From the IMG/VR virus record IMGVR_UViG_3300010157_000255, positions 1-23,663 of that record: DNA of 23,663 nt, one strand, 5' to 3'. Below the pieces are notes generated by a model, which saw only the letters and a list, made by a program, of their open reading frames with translations, did not search any database and was not told the DNA's origin. Every line of letters begins with the position of its first letter. The stretch's first letter is position 1. Shown here piece by piece: positions 1-6,149 of the stretch. Source of the stretch: a virus. A program made the translations under genes and the position numbers.

Positions 1-45
1 CAACCAGAAAAAACAGAAATTGTTTCAAATCATTTCAAATGCACA

Positions 46-366
46 TCAACGATCCTTCTTGGATGAGTTGCAACTTCTGCACATCGAAACCAAATTTGAT
101 TTTTCAAGGCGCTGCCCTCCTCGGCGGAGTGAAATGATGTGGTCAACGGTGGCATCGGAGCCAACAAGTATCTTGTTGCATCTCACACACACCCAACCAT
201 CTCGGCGGAGGACTTGAATTCTTATTCGTTGCCACTCTGAGTCATAGCCTCTGGCTGTGGATGACGGGCGTTGTGGTTCTCTTGCTTGCTTCAAAGCCAA
301 ACAGTTATCACATCGCGATGTTGTTGTTACAACGCCACAATCAAGGCACGATAATTTGGGAGACAT
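46..366 (-). CDS. HNH endonuclease with N-terminal zinc ribbon
   Basis: This is a 106-aa HNH nuclease expected to nick or cut double-stranded DNA with a metal-bound beta-beta-alpha active site. The N-terminus has a zinc ribbon (C7, C10, C19, C22). The HNH core follows: a GYDSEW segment near residue 40, C60/C63, the D75-H76 catalytic pair, N91, then C96/C99 and a CNSSK end. In many actinophages such a gene lies directly before the terminase genes and helps genome packaging. The terminase would lie beyond the left edge, so that role is inference. The ATG has no clear Shine-Dalgarno sequence, which is unusual in this window. A 71-nt gap separates it from the proteasome-like gene. Two partial copies of the CACAACGC repeat lie inside the coding sequence. 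Confidence 0.88.
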   Translation of the reverse strand: MSPKLSCLDCGVVTTTSRCDNCLALKQAREPQRPSSTARGYDSEWQRIRIQVLRRDGWVCVRCNKILVGSDATVDHIISLRRGGQRLEKSNLVSMCRSCNSSKKDR

Positions 367-437
367 GGGCGGGGATTATTTCTTATTCAATGAATGTTGC
401 TGAATGAATGCTATTGAGCCAGCCAATAGGGGCGGCA

Positions 438-974
438 TCATTTGTGTTGTTGCAATGTGATGAATGGTGCATGTGTGTTGACATCTAACAATGCAGCAAC
501 TTCCATTGCTTCAATTGCTGATGCACCAACAGTCAATGCTCCCAATGCGTAATCACTACCACTGCCGATTGCATAGACACCGGACTCACGCCTTGCCACT
601 GAATAGTCTTGATCTATCTCAAAGACATTGCCGTTGATTGCAATCAAGATGCTGAACAAATCAGCATCTTCATCTTCTTTGTCTTTGTCTGTGAATAGTT
701 TTGAATCATCAATGAATGACTTGAGTGATGGAATCACTTTGGTGATGATGAAGTTGTATAGCGTACCTTTGAATGAACCCATCGCTGGCGGGTTCCATGA
801 ATTTTGAATTGCTTGCAATGCAACAATTCTTCCTGCAACACCGATGAGATACTTTCCTCGCTCAACAATCTTGACCATATCTGCATGGAAGTAGGGTTGA
901 CCATTTGCATTGATTTGTGAATCTGCAATCATGTCAACGCCGTCATCATGTTGAATTGCAATCACTGTTGTCAT
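438..974 (-). CDS. Proteasome beta / HslV-like Ntn-hydrolase
   Basis: This 178-aa protein resembles the self-compartmentalising threonine peptidases (20S proteasome beta and HslV). After Met removal the N-terminus would be a free Thr (T1). D17 in the IADSQ motif and K34 in the MVKIV motif sit almost exactly where proteasome D17 and K33 sit. A GSGSDYALGA motif in the C-terminal third matches the GSGS/A region around proteasome Ser129. The length fits HslV (about 175 aa). No propeptide is visible. No HslU or other AAA+ unfoldase is in the window, so it may use a host ATPase, act alone, or have another role such as processing a virion protein. The start overlaps the upstream small gene by ATGA, implying translational coupling. 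The fold call is fairly firm. The substrate is unknown. Confidence 0.75.
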   Translation of the reverse strand: MTTVIAIQHDDGVDMIADSQINANGQPYFHADMVKIVERGKYLIGVAGRIVALQAIQNSWNPPAMGSFKGTLYNFIITKVIPSLKSFIDDSKLFTDKDKEDEDADLFSILIAINGNVFEIDQDYSVARRESGVYAIGSGSDYALGALTVGASAIEAMEVAALLDVNTHAPFITLQQHK

Positions 975-1120
975 TGATTCATCTCCAGCTTTGCATCAAG
1001 CAAACCATCAGCCAAATCCATAAGATGTCGCTTGCGAAAATCACCAGCGTGACGAATTCCATCAGCGAGGTACGAAAGCGCCTCATTGATTTCCTCATTC
1101 GTTTCATTTTGGATTTGCAT
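971..1120 (-). CDS. Small acidic helical protein (49 aa), coupled to the proteasome-like gene
   Basis: I do not recognise a family. The 49-aa product is rich in Glu, Asp, Ala and Leu, and should be largely helical. Its stop codon overlaps the ATG of the proteasome-like peptidase (ATGA), so the two are probably co-translated. No convincing Shine-Dalgarno precedes the ATG, but the frame is open with sensible composition and fills the gap between two genes. It ends in Asn-Gln. Pup, the actinobacterial proteasome tag, ends in Gly-Gly-Gln or Gly-Gly-Glu, so this is not a canonical Pup. It could be a partner or substrate of the peptidase, which is speculation. Confidence 0.6.
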   Translation of the reverse strand: MQIQNETNEEINEALSYLADGIRHAGDFRKRHLMDLADGLLDAKLEMNQ

Positions 1121-1181
1121 ATTGCAAGGATACTGGTTGGAATGTCAATTGGTGTCGGGAGATACGAAACGCCGACACGCT

Positions 1182-1214
1182 AGTGTAGCAAAGTGTGTGG
1201 ACACGATTTGTCAA
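1182..1214 (-). promoter_or_regulatory. Candidate promoter upstream of the small protein/peptidase pair
   Basis: On the minus strand an extended -10 element TGCTACACT lies at 1190-1182. A TTGACA hexamer lies at 1214-1209, just after the stop codon of the HTH protein. The 21-nt spacing between them is too long for a standard sigma-70 promoter, so the extended -10 may act alone or the match may be chance. It would give a leader of roughly 55 nt before the ATG at 1120. Confidence 0.3.
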
Positions 1215-1215
1215 A

Positions 1216-1980
1216 TCAAGCGTGTTGTGCATGGGCTTCAATCATGGCGTGGGCTTCATACAATTCGCCTCGCTTTGGCAGTTTATATTTCTGAGCCAAT
1301 CGCCTGATGTGCCTCTCGCTGAGACCCATCCATTTCGCCAAGGCTTCGGCATCGAGCCAAATCGCTTTCTTCCCACTCATCGCCACTGCCATGAGGCGAA
1401 GGGTTGTCCACTGCGTTTTGCACTTTCGGCATTGGAAGATGTCGAGTGGATCATCGGCGTTGATTTTCAACATAACCCCACAACTGCCATCTTCCATTTC
1501 AGCTGGGCAGGGGACTTTGCTGGTCTTCTCGACAAACGCCCTTGCCGCATTCATTCCTTGGGAATGAATCTCTCGCAATTCCTTGGCAAAGTCTGCAATC
1601 CATTCCTGCTGCCCTGACCACGCCAAATGCACTTGAGCAAAGCCGACTGCATCGCGAATTTCACTTTCCAGAGAATCCGGCTTTGCCACTAGCGCTGGCG
1701 GAGTCAAATGGCGTTCATCGCGGATGAGTTTCTCCCACTCATGCAAGAATCCCAGAATGTCGTGACCGGCGATGAAGGAAAGAGCTGCAACATTCAAGCC
1801 AATGGTTCGCTCGCTGCTTCGCCCGCCGTTTCCTGACTTGCCGGGAAGAAGTTCATCGTGAGCGCCGACCCAGAATTCAATGAGATCATCGAGATTGCGG
1901 TGAAGCCGAGATTGGCATCGTTGGCAGATTCCGGCAATGTTGGTTTCATAATTGCAAAGGGTGCAAATGGTCATTTCCAT
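1216..1980 (-). CDS. Zinc-finger and helix-turn-helix DNA-binding protein
   Basis: The 254-aa protein belongs by appearance to a common actinophage family annotated as HTH DNA-binding proteins. It starts with a zinc ribbon (CTLCNYE then CQRC, residues about 6-22) and continues with a helical middle containing a GGRSSERT stretch. A second metal site follows (CPAEMEDGSCG then CRKC), and the protein ends in a MerR/HTH_17-like segment, AKWMGLSERHIRRLAQKY. The start chosen is the ATG at 1980, which overlaps the previous stop as TGATG. The frame runs open upstream but would overlap the preceding gene heavily. It probably binds DNA. Its nearness to the CACAACGC inverted repeats makes them a possible target (inference). 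Confidence 0.8.
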   Translation of the reverse strand: MEMTICTLCNYETNIAGICQRCQSRLHRNLDDLIEFWVGAHDELLPGKSGNGGRSSERTIGLNVAALSFIAGHDILGFLHEWEKLIRDERHLTPPALVAKPDSLESEIRDAVGFAQVHLAWSGQQEWIADFAKELREIHSQGMNAARAFVEKTSKVPCPAEMEDGSCGVMLKINADDPLDIFQCRKCKTQWTTLRLMAVAMSGKKAIWLDAEALAKWMGLSERHIRRLAQKYKLPKRGELYEAHAMIEAHAQHA

Positions 1981-2306
1981 CAAAATCTCATTTCCTTGAT
2001 TGTCGGTTTGTCGAAAAGTGGGATTGGCTCGAAAATGGCGGGTGTCTGGCAATCGTGACTGGCAAGAACTTTGTTTTCCCCGACTTGGGCAATATGCCAC
2101 GCCGTTCTCTTGACGAGAATTGGCTCGGCTGTGCCAAGGGTCTGGAAGATGGTTCGACCTTCAATCCTCATCGCCAACTCCTCGGCAAAGTTGAGTGGAG
2201 TCGGCTCAACTCTTGTCTTCCAGCCATTGACATGGCATTCATAAATCCAACCCTTGCATCGGCGGCATTGGGTCAAAGTCAATGGCGAGGAAATGAATGA
2301 GGTCAT
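1980..2306 (-). CDS. Conserved actinophage protein with CRRC zinc knuckle
   Basis: A 108-aa protein of the type often found just before the HTH protein in actinophages. It has an N-terminal CRRCKGWIYEC cluster, a PTPLNFAEELAMRIEGRTIF central motif, and a C-terminal WHI...LASHDC segment, so Cys and His residues at both ends could share a zinc ion. The function is unknown. The ATG at 2306 has an AGGA Shine-Dalgarno about seven bases upstream. It is the first gene after the repeat-rich gap at 2307-2443, so its expression may be controlled there, and it overlaps the HTH gene by TGATG. Confidence 0.75.
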   Translation of the reverse strand: MTSFISSPLTLTQCRRCKGWIYECHVNGWKTRVEPTPLNFAEELAMRIEGRTIFQTLGTAEPILVKRTAWHIAQVGENKVLASHDCQTPAIFEPIPLFDKPTIKEMRF

Positions 2307-2331
2307 TTCATTGTCCTAGTCGGCATCCGTT

Positions 2332-2376
2332 GCGTTGTGCGTTGTGGTACTAAAGTACCCCACAACGCCACAACGC
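2332..2376. repeat. Inverted repeat 1 of CACAACGC unit
   Basis: The left arm GCGTTGTGCGTTGTGG (2332-2347) pairs with CCACAACGCCACAACGC (2360-2376), with one bulged C. The centre is TAC-TAAA-GTA. The right arm is part of a 17-nt sequence (2361-2377) repeated exactly at 2426-2442 in the second inverted repeat. It lies in the 137-nt gap between the primase-helicase and the zinc-knuckle gene. Confidence 0.85.
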
Positions 2377-2396
2377 CAAACTGAGCGTGATGGGCG

Positions 2397-2443
2397 AGGC
2401 GTTGTGGCGTTGTGCAACAACGATTCACAACGCCACAACGCCT
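2397..2443. repeat. Inverted repeat 2: 18-bp perfect stem of CACAACGC units
   Basis: GGCGTTGTGGCGTTGTG (2398-2414) and CACAACGCCACAACGCC (2426-2442) are perfect complements, and A2397/T2443 extends the stem to 18 bp around an 11-nt loop. Each arm holds two tandem ACAACGCC units. The stem abuts the stop codon of the primase-helicase gene. No U-tract follows on the minus strand, so a simple terminator is less likely than an origin iteron cluster, an operator, or an RNA-stability element. Confidence 0.88.
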
Positions 2444-4561
2444 TCACTTGGAACTCCCAAGATGCAAAACCATCGCTTCGACAAGGTTGAACTTGGTCTT
2501 TCCGGCACTGCTGACATGGAGCGAATAGCCTTTGGAGGTTCCATGATTCTCCAAAATGCCTTCCATGATCAGTTCATCAACCCTTGCCAAAAGGGTCTTG
2601 TCATCGCCTTCGACTCCCCTGATGACTCTGGATTTCGTGGCTCCGGCATTGGCATGGATGAAAGTGACAATTCCAGAATCTAGCTTCTCTGATTTCAGCG
2701 CCAAAGCCTCTTCTTCCATCATTGGAGGTGAAATGATGAATTCAATATGACTTGAGCGAGTCGAGTCAACTGTGACAATTGCTGCCTCTTGGGTTCTATC
2801 GCTCTTGCGATACATTCCGGCAATCTTACGAATCGCCCCTAGGCGGTCTTTGGTGACTCTGACAGTCAATGTGCCTGTTCTTCCCGGTGCTAGGACTTCA
2901 AGTGGCTCTATGAGGAAGGCAGCGCCGTCTATGGTTGCAAGTTTGGCTTGCCCTCCAATGGCAAATCTGCCTCGTGTTTCCTTGTCTTTGGTCACATGGT
3001 CAATTTGAACAACGCAAGCGCCCGATTGCTCAGCGATTGCCCTTGGAAAGAGTCTCATCCAACGGGTTATTGCATCATTGTCTTTTGTCTCCCCGCCCCA
3101 CATTGTCAAGGCTTCAGTCACGCCATCGATGATGACCAATTCAGCTGAACCGGGCTTGAGGATTCCTAGCCAATAAGGATCAGAATGGTCTCTGGCTGAA
3201 TCAGGTTTGATGTAGGTGAAATTCTGCAAGATTTCCGCTTGGGTCACTTGGAGCAGTTGAAGGCGGTTCACTAAGTCTGATGCCTCTGACTCAAAATCGA
3301 TGTAGATGACTTTGCGAAACATCTTGAGTTGCTGGGCAACGACTATTTGTGCCAGCCACGACTTTCCGGATTCGGATTCGCCATAGAAGCTGTGAACGCG
3401 CCCCGGATACAACAGCCCTTGGTCATCGCTTCGAAGGAACAGCGTTGCCTTGGGTTTGACATAAGAGCCGTCAAAGAATGGGGTCAAATCTACCGGCTTC
3501 CAACTTGATTCCTCTTCGCTGTCAGCGATGATTGGCGCAATCTTCATCAGTGGCTCAAGTGGCGTTGCAATGGCGCTAAGTGGATTCAGGGTGCTAGGTA
3601 AGGAAGAAGAACCAAAACCTTCTGACCTCAATTGCCTTGCAGCTGCCGAGTAGTCACCTTGATGATGGAGGTGCGTGTAAGCAGCGAATTTGGAATATGG
3701 CTTTTCTTGCTCGAAAGTTGTTGATGTTGTGAAAACATAAAGGTTGTCACCATCGTTTCGCCCTGTCGTTGCACTGATACCTTCAGACTTGCCCGGTCTG
3801 CGCCAATAGGTAACTCCCCCGGCAGTAAAGACCAAACTCCATCCAACAAGGATGTCGCGCCAATCGGCTTTTGCATTGTAGTCATCTCCCGGCTTGTCGA
3901 GGTTCTCTGATTTTGTTTGTAATGAATGAGCGATTGTTTCCTTCTCTGGCATTTCATCAAGTGCGTAGAAAATGTCATGCAGAGCTTCTCGTTCTTCGGC
4001 AGTGATTGTTGGAATTGTCGCTGGCGAGCCGGAGATGATTTCCCACGCTCGACCCGATGGATGCACTGATCCATGCGAAGGCGCGGTGATAATGAAGCCG
4101 CCAGTTCCTCGTGTTTCCACAAGAACTTCGGCGTTGCCATTCTCGCCGGGTCGCGATGCAATCTTGGTGTTGCCGGGAATTTCATCCATTCCTGTGACTC
4201 GATAGAGCCAGTGAATTCCACCAGATGGCGATTGCTCGACATAGCCGGAATTTATTTTCTCCCACAATTCACCCAAGCCTGATGCCTCGGCAATTTCCTT
4301 GGCGGTAATGTGCAATTTGCTGGCAACTGCCCTGCCTTCAACTTCAAGGCATTCAACATTGTTGAAACCAGTGACAATGCCAATTCCTTCATGACCATCT
4401 TTGAACCAGACAATCACTTCTTCCAGTGATGGTTGCCGGGTGCAATAAGTTTTCCATGATCCAACCGGAGATTTGCTTCCATTGGTGCTTGCTCTAATAA
4501 CTGAATATCCAGCAGCATGAAACTCGATTGCTGCCTTCAGCATTGGATTCATTTCAATCAT
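2444..4561 (-). CDS. Bifunctional primase-polymerase / RepA-like helicase
   Basis: The 705-aa replication protein has an N-terminal archaeo-eukaryotic Prim-Pol domain (about residues 5-200). It carries GIVTG, then LEVEG (E73-x-E75 in place of the usual D-x-D; an E-x-E variant is known in actinophage primases), SPSGGIHW (111-118) and a GTGGFIITAP loop. The middle links to a RecA-fold hexameric helicase domain (about 375-620) with Walker A GESESGKS (394-401), YIDFESE and Walker B LVIIDG (475-480), followed by QIDHVTKD. The C-terminus looks like a winged helix. It should prime and unwind phage DNA. The start is the ATG at 4561, overlapping the previous stop (ATGA) with AAGGGGG upstream. A TTG further upstream is less likely. 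Confidence 0.93.
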   Translation of the reverse strand: MIEMNPMLKAAIEFHAAGYSVIRASTNGSKSPVGSWKTYCTRQPSLEEVIVWFKDGHEGIGIVTGFNNVECLEVEGRAVASKLHITAKEIAEASGLGELWEKINSGYVEQSPSGGIHWLYRVTGMDEIPGNTKIASRPGENGNAEVLVETRGTGGFIITAPSHGSVHPSGRAWEIISGSPATIPTITAEEREALHDIFYALDEMPEKETIAHSLQTKSENLDKPGDDYNAKADWRDILVGWSLVFTAGGVTYWRRPGKSEGISATTGRNDGDNLYVFTTSTTFEQEKPYSKFAAYTHLHHQGDYSAAARQLRSEGFGSSSLPSTLNPLSAIATPLEPLMKIAPIIADSEEESSWKPVDLTPFFDGSYVKPKATLFLRSDDQGLLYPGRVHSFYGESESGKSWLAQIVVAQQLKMFRKVIYIDFESEASDLVNRLQLLQVTQAEILQNFTYIKPDSARDHSDPYWLGILKPGSAELVIIDGVTEALTMWGGETKDNDAITRWMRLFPRAIAEQSGACVVQIDHVTKDKETRGRFAIGGQAKLATIDGAAFLIEPLEVLAPGRTGTLTVRVTKDRLGAIRKIAGMYRKSDRTQEAAIVTVDSTRSSHIEFIISPPMMEEEALALKSEKLDSGIVTFIHANAGATKSRVIRGVEGDDKTLLARVDELIMEGILENHGTSKGYSLHVSSAGKTKFNLVEAMVLHLGSSK

Positions 4562-4737
4562 TTGACCAACCCCCTTGCAATTGCAGCGCAAACCATAACA
4601 ATTCGATTTGTGACAAGAAAAGCATCTGAGCCAATGTGTCGAGCTTCAGCCTTCATCTCAATTCCAGCCTTCTCAATGTCTTGAGCAATTTGCTCTCGAA
4701 TTTCTGCTTCAATCATTTTCTCAATGTCATCGCTCAT
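4558..4737 (-). CDS. Small helical protein (59 aa) upstream of the primase-helicase
   Basis: I do not recognise a family. The 59-aa product is amphipathic and charged in its first half (many Glu, Ile and Ala), and ends in a hydrophobic stretch IVMVCAAIARGLVK. It has a good Shine-Dalgarno (GGGGGAG three bases before the ATG) and overlaps genes at both ends by ATGA, so it sits inside a translationally coupled chain. A replication-complex accessory role is plausible from position only. Confidence 0.7.
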   Translation of the reverse strand: MSDDIEKMIEAEIREQIAQDIEKAGIEMKAEARHIGSDAFLVTNRIVMVCAAIARGLVK

Positions 4738-4940
4738 TCCACTCCCCCTCGCCAGAGGCTCTCTTGGTAGATGGTGTGGAAAAGGCAGAGACTCACCATT
4801 TTCACTCTCTTGTTATCTCCGAAATAAATTCCATGTTCGGCTTCTGCTTCACATGGTTCAAGTTCGCCCTCACCAGTGTCCATGATGAAATCACAATGCT
4901 GGTGAAAACGCGTGGTGCGCTTTATTCGTGGCGGTGTCAT
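4734..4940 (-). CDS. Small Cys/His-containing protein (68 aa)
   Basis: The family is unknown. The 68-aa protein has Cys and His residues in two clusters (FHQHCDF and LEPCEAEAEHG near the front, SLCLFH near the end) that could bind a metal. The ATG at 4940 is chosen because AGGGG lies five bases upstream. Upstream in-frame codons would run through the structured RNA at 4966-5017. It is the first gene after the widest gap in the early operon, and the structured leader may control it. It overlaps the next gene by ATGA. Confidence 0.72.
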   Translation of the reverse strand: MTPPRIKRTTRFHQHCDFIMDTGEGELEPCEAEAEHGIYFGDNKRVKMVSLCLFHTIYQESLWRGGVE

Positions 4941-4965
4941 TCCATCCCCTAACTGTTGAACTTGT

Positions 4966-5017
4966 CCGTTGCTCGGAATCGAACCGAGTTGCTTCCCCAC
5001 AAGCACCATGCCAACGG
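4966..5017 (-). ncRNA. tRNA-like three-way junction with canonical T-arm
   Basis: Read on the minus strand, an outer stem CCGTTG/CAACGG (6 bp) encloses two hairpins. One is TGCTT-GTGGGG-AAGCA (5 bp, 6-nt loop). The other is CTCGG-TTCGATT-CCGAG, a perfect T-arm with the tRNA consensus loop. Only one other arm is present, the total is about 52 nt, and there is no CCA, so it is not a normal tRNA. It could be a degenerate tRNA, a tRNA-mimic decoy, or a cis-regulatory leader for the gene starting at 4940, about 25 nt downstream. The stems are seen directly. The role is inference. Confidence 0.6.
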
Positions 5018-5018
5018 G

Positions 5019-5048
5019 TTTCCTGATCCCCTGTCCCCTATCAGGAAA
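5019..5048 (-). repeat. 9-bp hairpin with G-rich loop
   Basis: TTTCCTGAT and ATCAGGAAA are perfect complements around a 12-nt loop reading AGGGGACAGGGG on the minus strand. It starts just after the SSB-like gene and one base before the T-arm element. The G-runs resemble a Shine-Dalgarno decoy. No U-tract follows, so intrinsic termination is unlikely. Confidence 0.65.
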
Positions 5049-5056
5049 GTTTTACA

Positions 5057-5524
5057 CTAGAACGGCGCTGCGCCTAGCTTCTTCATCAACTCTGCAACTT
5101 CCGGTGTCACTTCAACGCCGTTGACAACTTGATTGCCGGCTGGCTTTGGCGCTGGTGCTGAGATTGACCCAGCGAGATAGGCAGTTGCTTTTGCCACTGC
5201 ATCAGCATCGGCAGTTGCATCGATGAGAATCCAAGGAGCCGACTTGCCCGGCTTTGCCACGCCTTGCCCAATACGCGCCAAAACCGACTTGCCGATTTGT
5301 GGCTTGAGTGATGAACGAAGAGCGACATTGAAGAACAACACTGATGTGTGTTCGGAATTGGTATCAAGGTCAACCAAGTCAACCTCAATTGCTTCAGCCT
5401 CGCCGAGACTTGTTTGAATGCCAGTCTTGTATTCCACTGGCTTGATGATCAGCAGATGACCTTGCAAATCTGCTGGCTTTACTGCTTCCCCGGCGGTTGC
5501 CGGAGAGCTGAATGGACTTGTCAT
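5057..5524 (-). CDS. SSB-like single-stranded-DNA-binding candidate
   Basis: The 155-aa protein resembles a conserved actinophage family with an OB-fold-like pattern (LQGHLLIIKPVEYKTGI, AIEVDLVDLD, SVLFFNVALRSSLKP, VLARIGQG, PWILIDATAD). Such proteins sit in replication operons and are predicted to coat single-stranded DNA. The N-terminus is Ala/Pro-rich, the core spans about residues 18-115, and an Ala/Pro linker leads to a short helical tail ending in KKLGAAPF. The ATG at 5524 has AAGGAG six bases upstream. The SSB role is inferred from family resemblance and context, as no catalytic signature exists. The stop precedes the structured gap at 4941-5056. Confidence 0.65.
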   Translation of the reverse strand: MTSPFSSPATAGEAVKPADLQGHLLIIKPVEYKTGIQTSLGEAEAIEVDLVDLDTNSEHTSVLFFNVALRSSLKPQIGKSVLARIGQGVAKPGKSAPWILIDATADADAVAKATAYLAGSISAPAPKPAGNQVVNGVEVTPEVAELMKKLGAAPF

Positions 5525-5525
5525 C

Positions 5526-5651
5526 TCATTCTCCTTTTGTTGGTGTTTGGGGTTGTGCATCGACTTCGAATGAAGCCAATTCTGTTTTGAGCCAAGCGAT
5601 GTCGCTTTCGGCTGAGGAAATCATCTGTTCGATAAATTCTTTCGTTGTCAT
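5526..5651 (-). CDS. Small acidic helical protein (41 aa)
   Basis: The 41-aa product looks like one amphipathic or coiled-coil helix (EFIEQMISSAESDIAWLKTE) followed by a Pro/Gln/Thr-rich tail. I do not know a family. A strong Shine-Dalgarno AAGGAG stands five bases before its ATG. The ATG overlaps the previous stop (ATGA), and the stop is one base from the SSB-like start codon, so it fits the coupled operon exactly. Confidence 0.68.
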   Translation of the reverse strand: MTTKEFIEQMISSAESDIAWLKTELASFEVDAQPQTPTKGE

Positions 5652-5869
5652 CCCAACTCCTTCTCAATCGCTTGGATAGTGGAACAGGGATAAACATCTC
5701 CGTCAATAGGACAAGCCTCGACTGCATCGTGTAGTCCATAAGGGATTTCTGACTTATGCAACTCCACTACTGCGCGAAGGGCGTTGAGTATCGGTATTGC
5801 GCCAAATTTTGCATTAGGGGAGTAAGTAAGAGTTGGTTTTATCTTTGCCAGCAATTCATCGTGTGTCAT
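5648..5869 (-). CDS. Conserved small actinophage protein (73 aa)
   Basis: The 73-aa product begins MTHDELLAKIKPTL and carries ALRAVVELH in the middle and CPIDGDVYPCSTIQAIEKEL at the end. The pattern of a short helix, AVVELHK, a Cys pair and a YPCxTIQAIE ending recurs in many actinophage replication regions. The function is unknown. The two Cys residues (in EACPID and VYPCST) may bind metal or form part of a partner interface. It overlaps neighbours on both sides by ATGA. Confidence 0.75.
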   Translation of the reverse strand: MTHDELLAKIKPTLTYSPNAKFGAIPILNALRAVVELHKSEIPYGLHDAVEACPIDGDVYPCSTIQAIEKELG

Positions 5870-5985
5870 TTGATTTTGACAATCTTTGCATAACAGTCAG
5901 AGCAATAGGCTTCTTGACCGATAATGTTTTGAATCTTCTTTGTTTGCTTACAATGAAAACATTCTGTTTCCCATGTAAATGTCAT
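5866..5985 (-). CDS. Zinc-ribbon micro-protein (39 aa)
   Basis: The 39-aa product has two CxxC-type knuckles, CFHC at residues 9-12 and CSDC at 28-31. They are spaced as in a minimal zinc ribbon and followed by a basic tail. Start and stop both overlap neighbours by ATGA, and AAGGGA lies upstream of the ATG. It likely folds around one zinc and binds nucleic acid or a protein. No specific function can be assigned. Confidence 0.75.
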   Translation of the reverse strand: MTFTWETECFHCKQTKKIQNIIGQEAYCSDCYAKIVKIK

Positions 5986-6149
5986 TTGATTCCCTTTTCG
6001 ATGACTCTGATTGCAGCGCCGATTGCTTGGTTGTAGATCAACGGATTGATTGGCAATCGCATTGCTTTCAATTCTTCAATAACATTTGCACGAATTTCTG
6101 ATTCGATTGTGTCTGGATTGATGGAATAAGCCTTGCCAACAAATTTCAT
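5982..6149 (-). CDS. Small hypothetical protein (55 aa)
   Basis: I do not recognise the 55-aa product. It starts MKFVGKAYSINPDTIESEI and appears mostly helical, ending with AIGAAIRVIEKGIK. The ATG at 6149 overlaps the FmdB-like stop (ATGA) and has AGGGG six bases upstream. The frame is open further upstream, but that part runs inside the FmdB-like gene. It sits in a run of micro-genes before the SSB-like gene. Confidence 0.68.
   Translation of the reverse strand: MKFVGKAYSINPDTIESEIRANVIEELKAMRLPINPLIYNQAIGAAIRVIEKGIK

Larger units (their letters stand above)
2307..2443 (-). promoter_or_regulatory. Candidate replication origin or operator region
   Basis: This 137-nt gap has no plausible gene and is dominated by the two inverted repeats. 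Iteron-like repeats next to a replication initiator or helicase gene are typical of phage and plasmid origins. A weak promoter-like pair (TTGGCG, 16 nt, TACTTT on the minus strand) lies within repeat 1, so an operator for the downstream HTH genes is the main alternative. Confidence 0.4.

Noticed and set aside
376-438. A 20-codon ORF starting at the TGATG after the proteasome-like gene
   Set aside because: The overlap looks right, but the ORF is very short, has no ribosome binding site and no recognisable composition, so it cannot be supported.
971-1120. The 49-aa protein as a Pup homologue
   Set aside because: It is acidic, helical and ends in Gln next to a proteasome-like gene, but it lacks the Gly-Gly before the last residue and the Pup C-terminal pattern.
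2387-2683. Plus-strand ORFs across the window, for example this one
   Set aside because: They mirror minus-strand genes, lack ribosome binding sites and show no motifs. No plus-strand gene could be supported.
3628-4242. A 204-aa minus-strand ORF inside the primase-helicase gene
   Set aside because: It lies wholly inside a gene with clear Prim-Pol and Walker motifs in another frame, with no family resemblance of its own.
4938-5056. A normal tRNA gene around the T-arm
   Set aside because: Only one further arm is present, the anticodon-like loop has six bases without the usual T33, and the acceptor stem is 6 bp with no CCA. Reported as tRNA-like instead.
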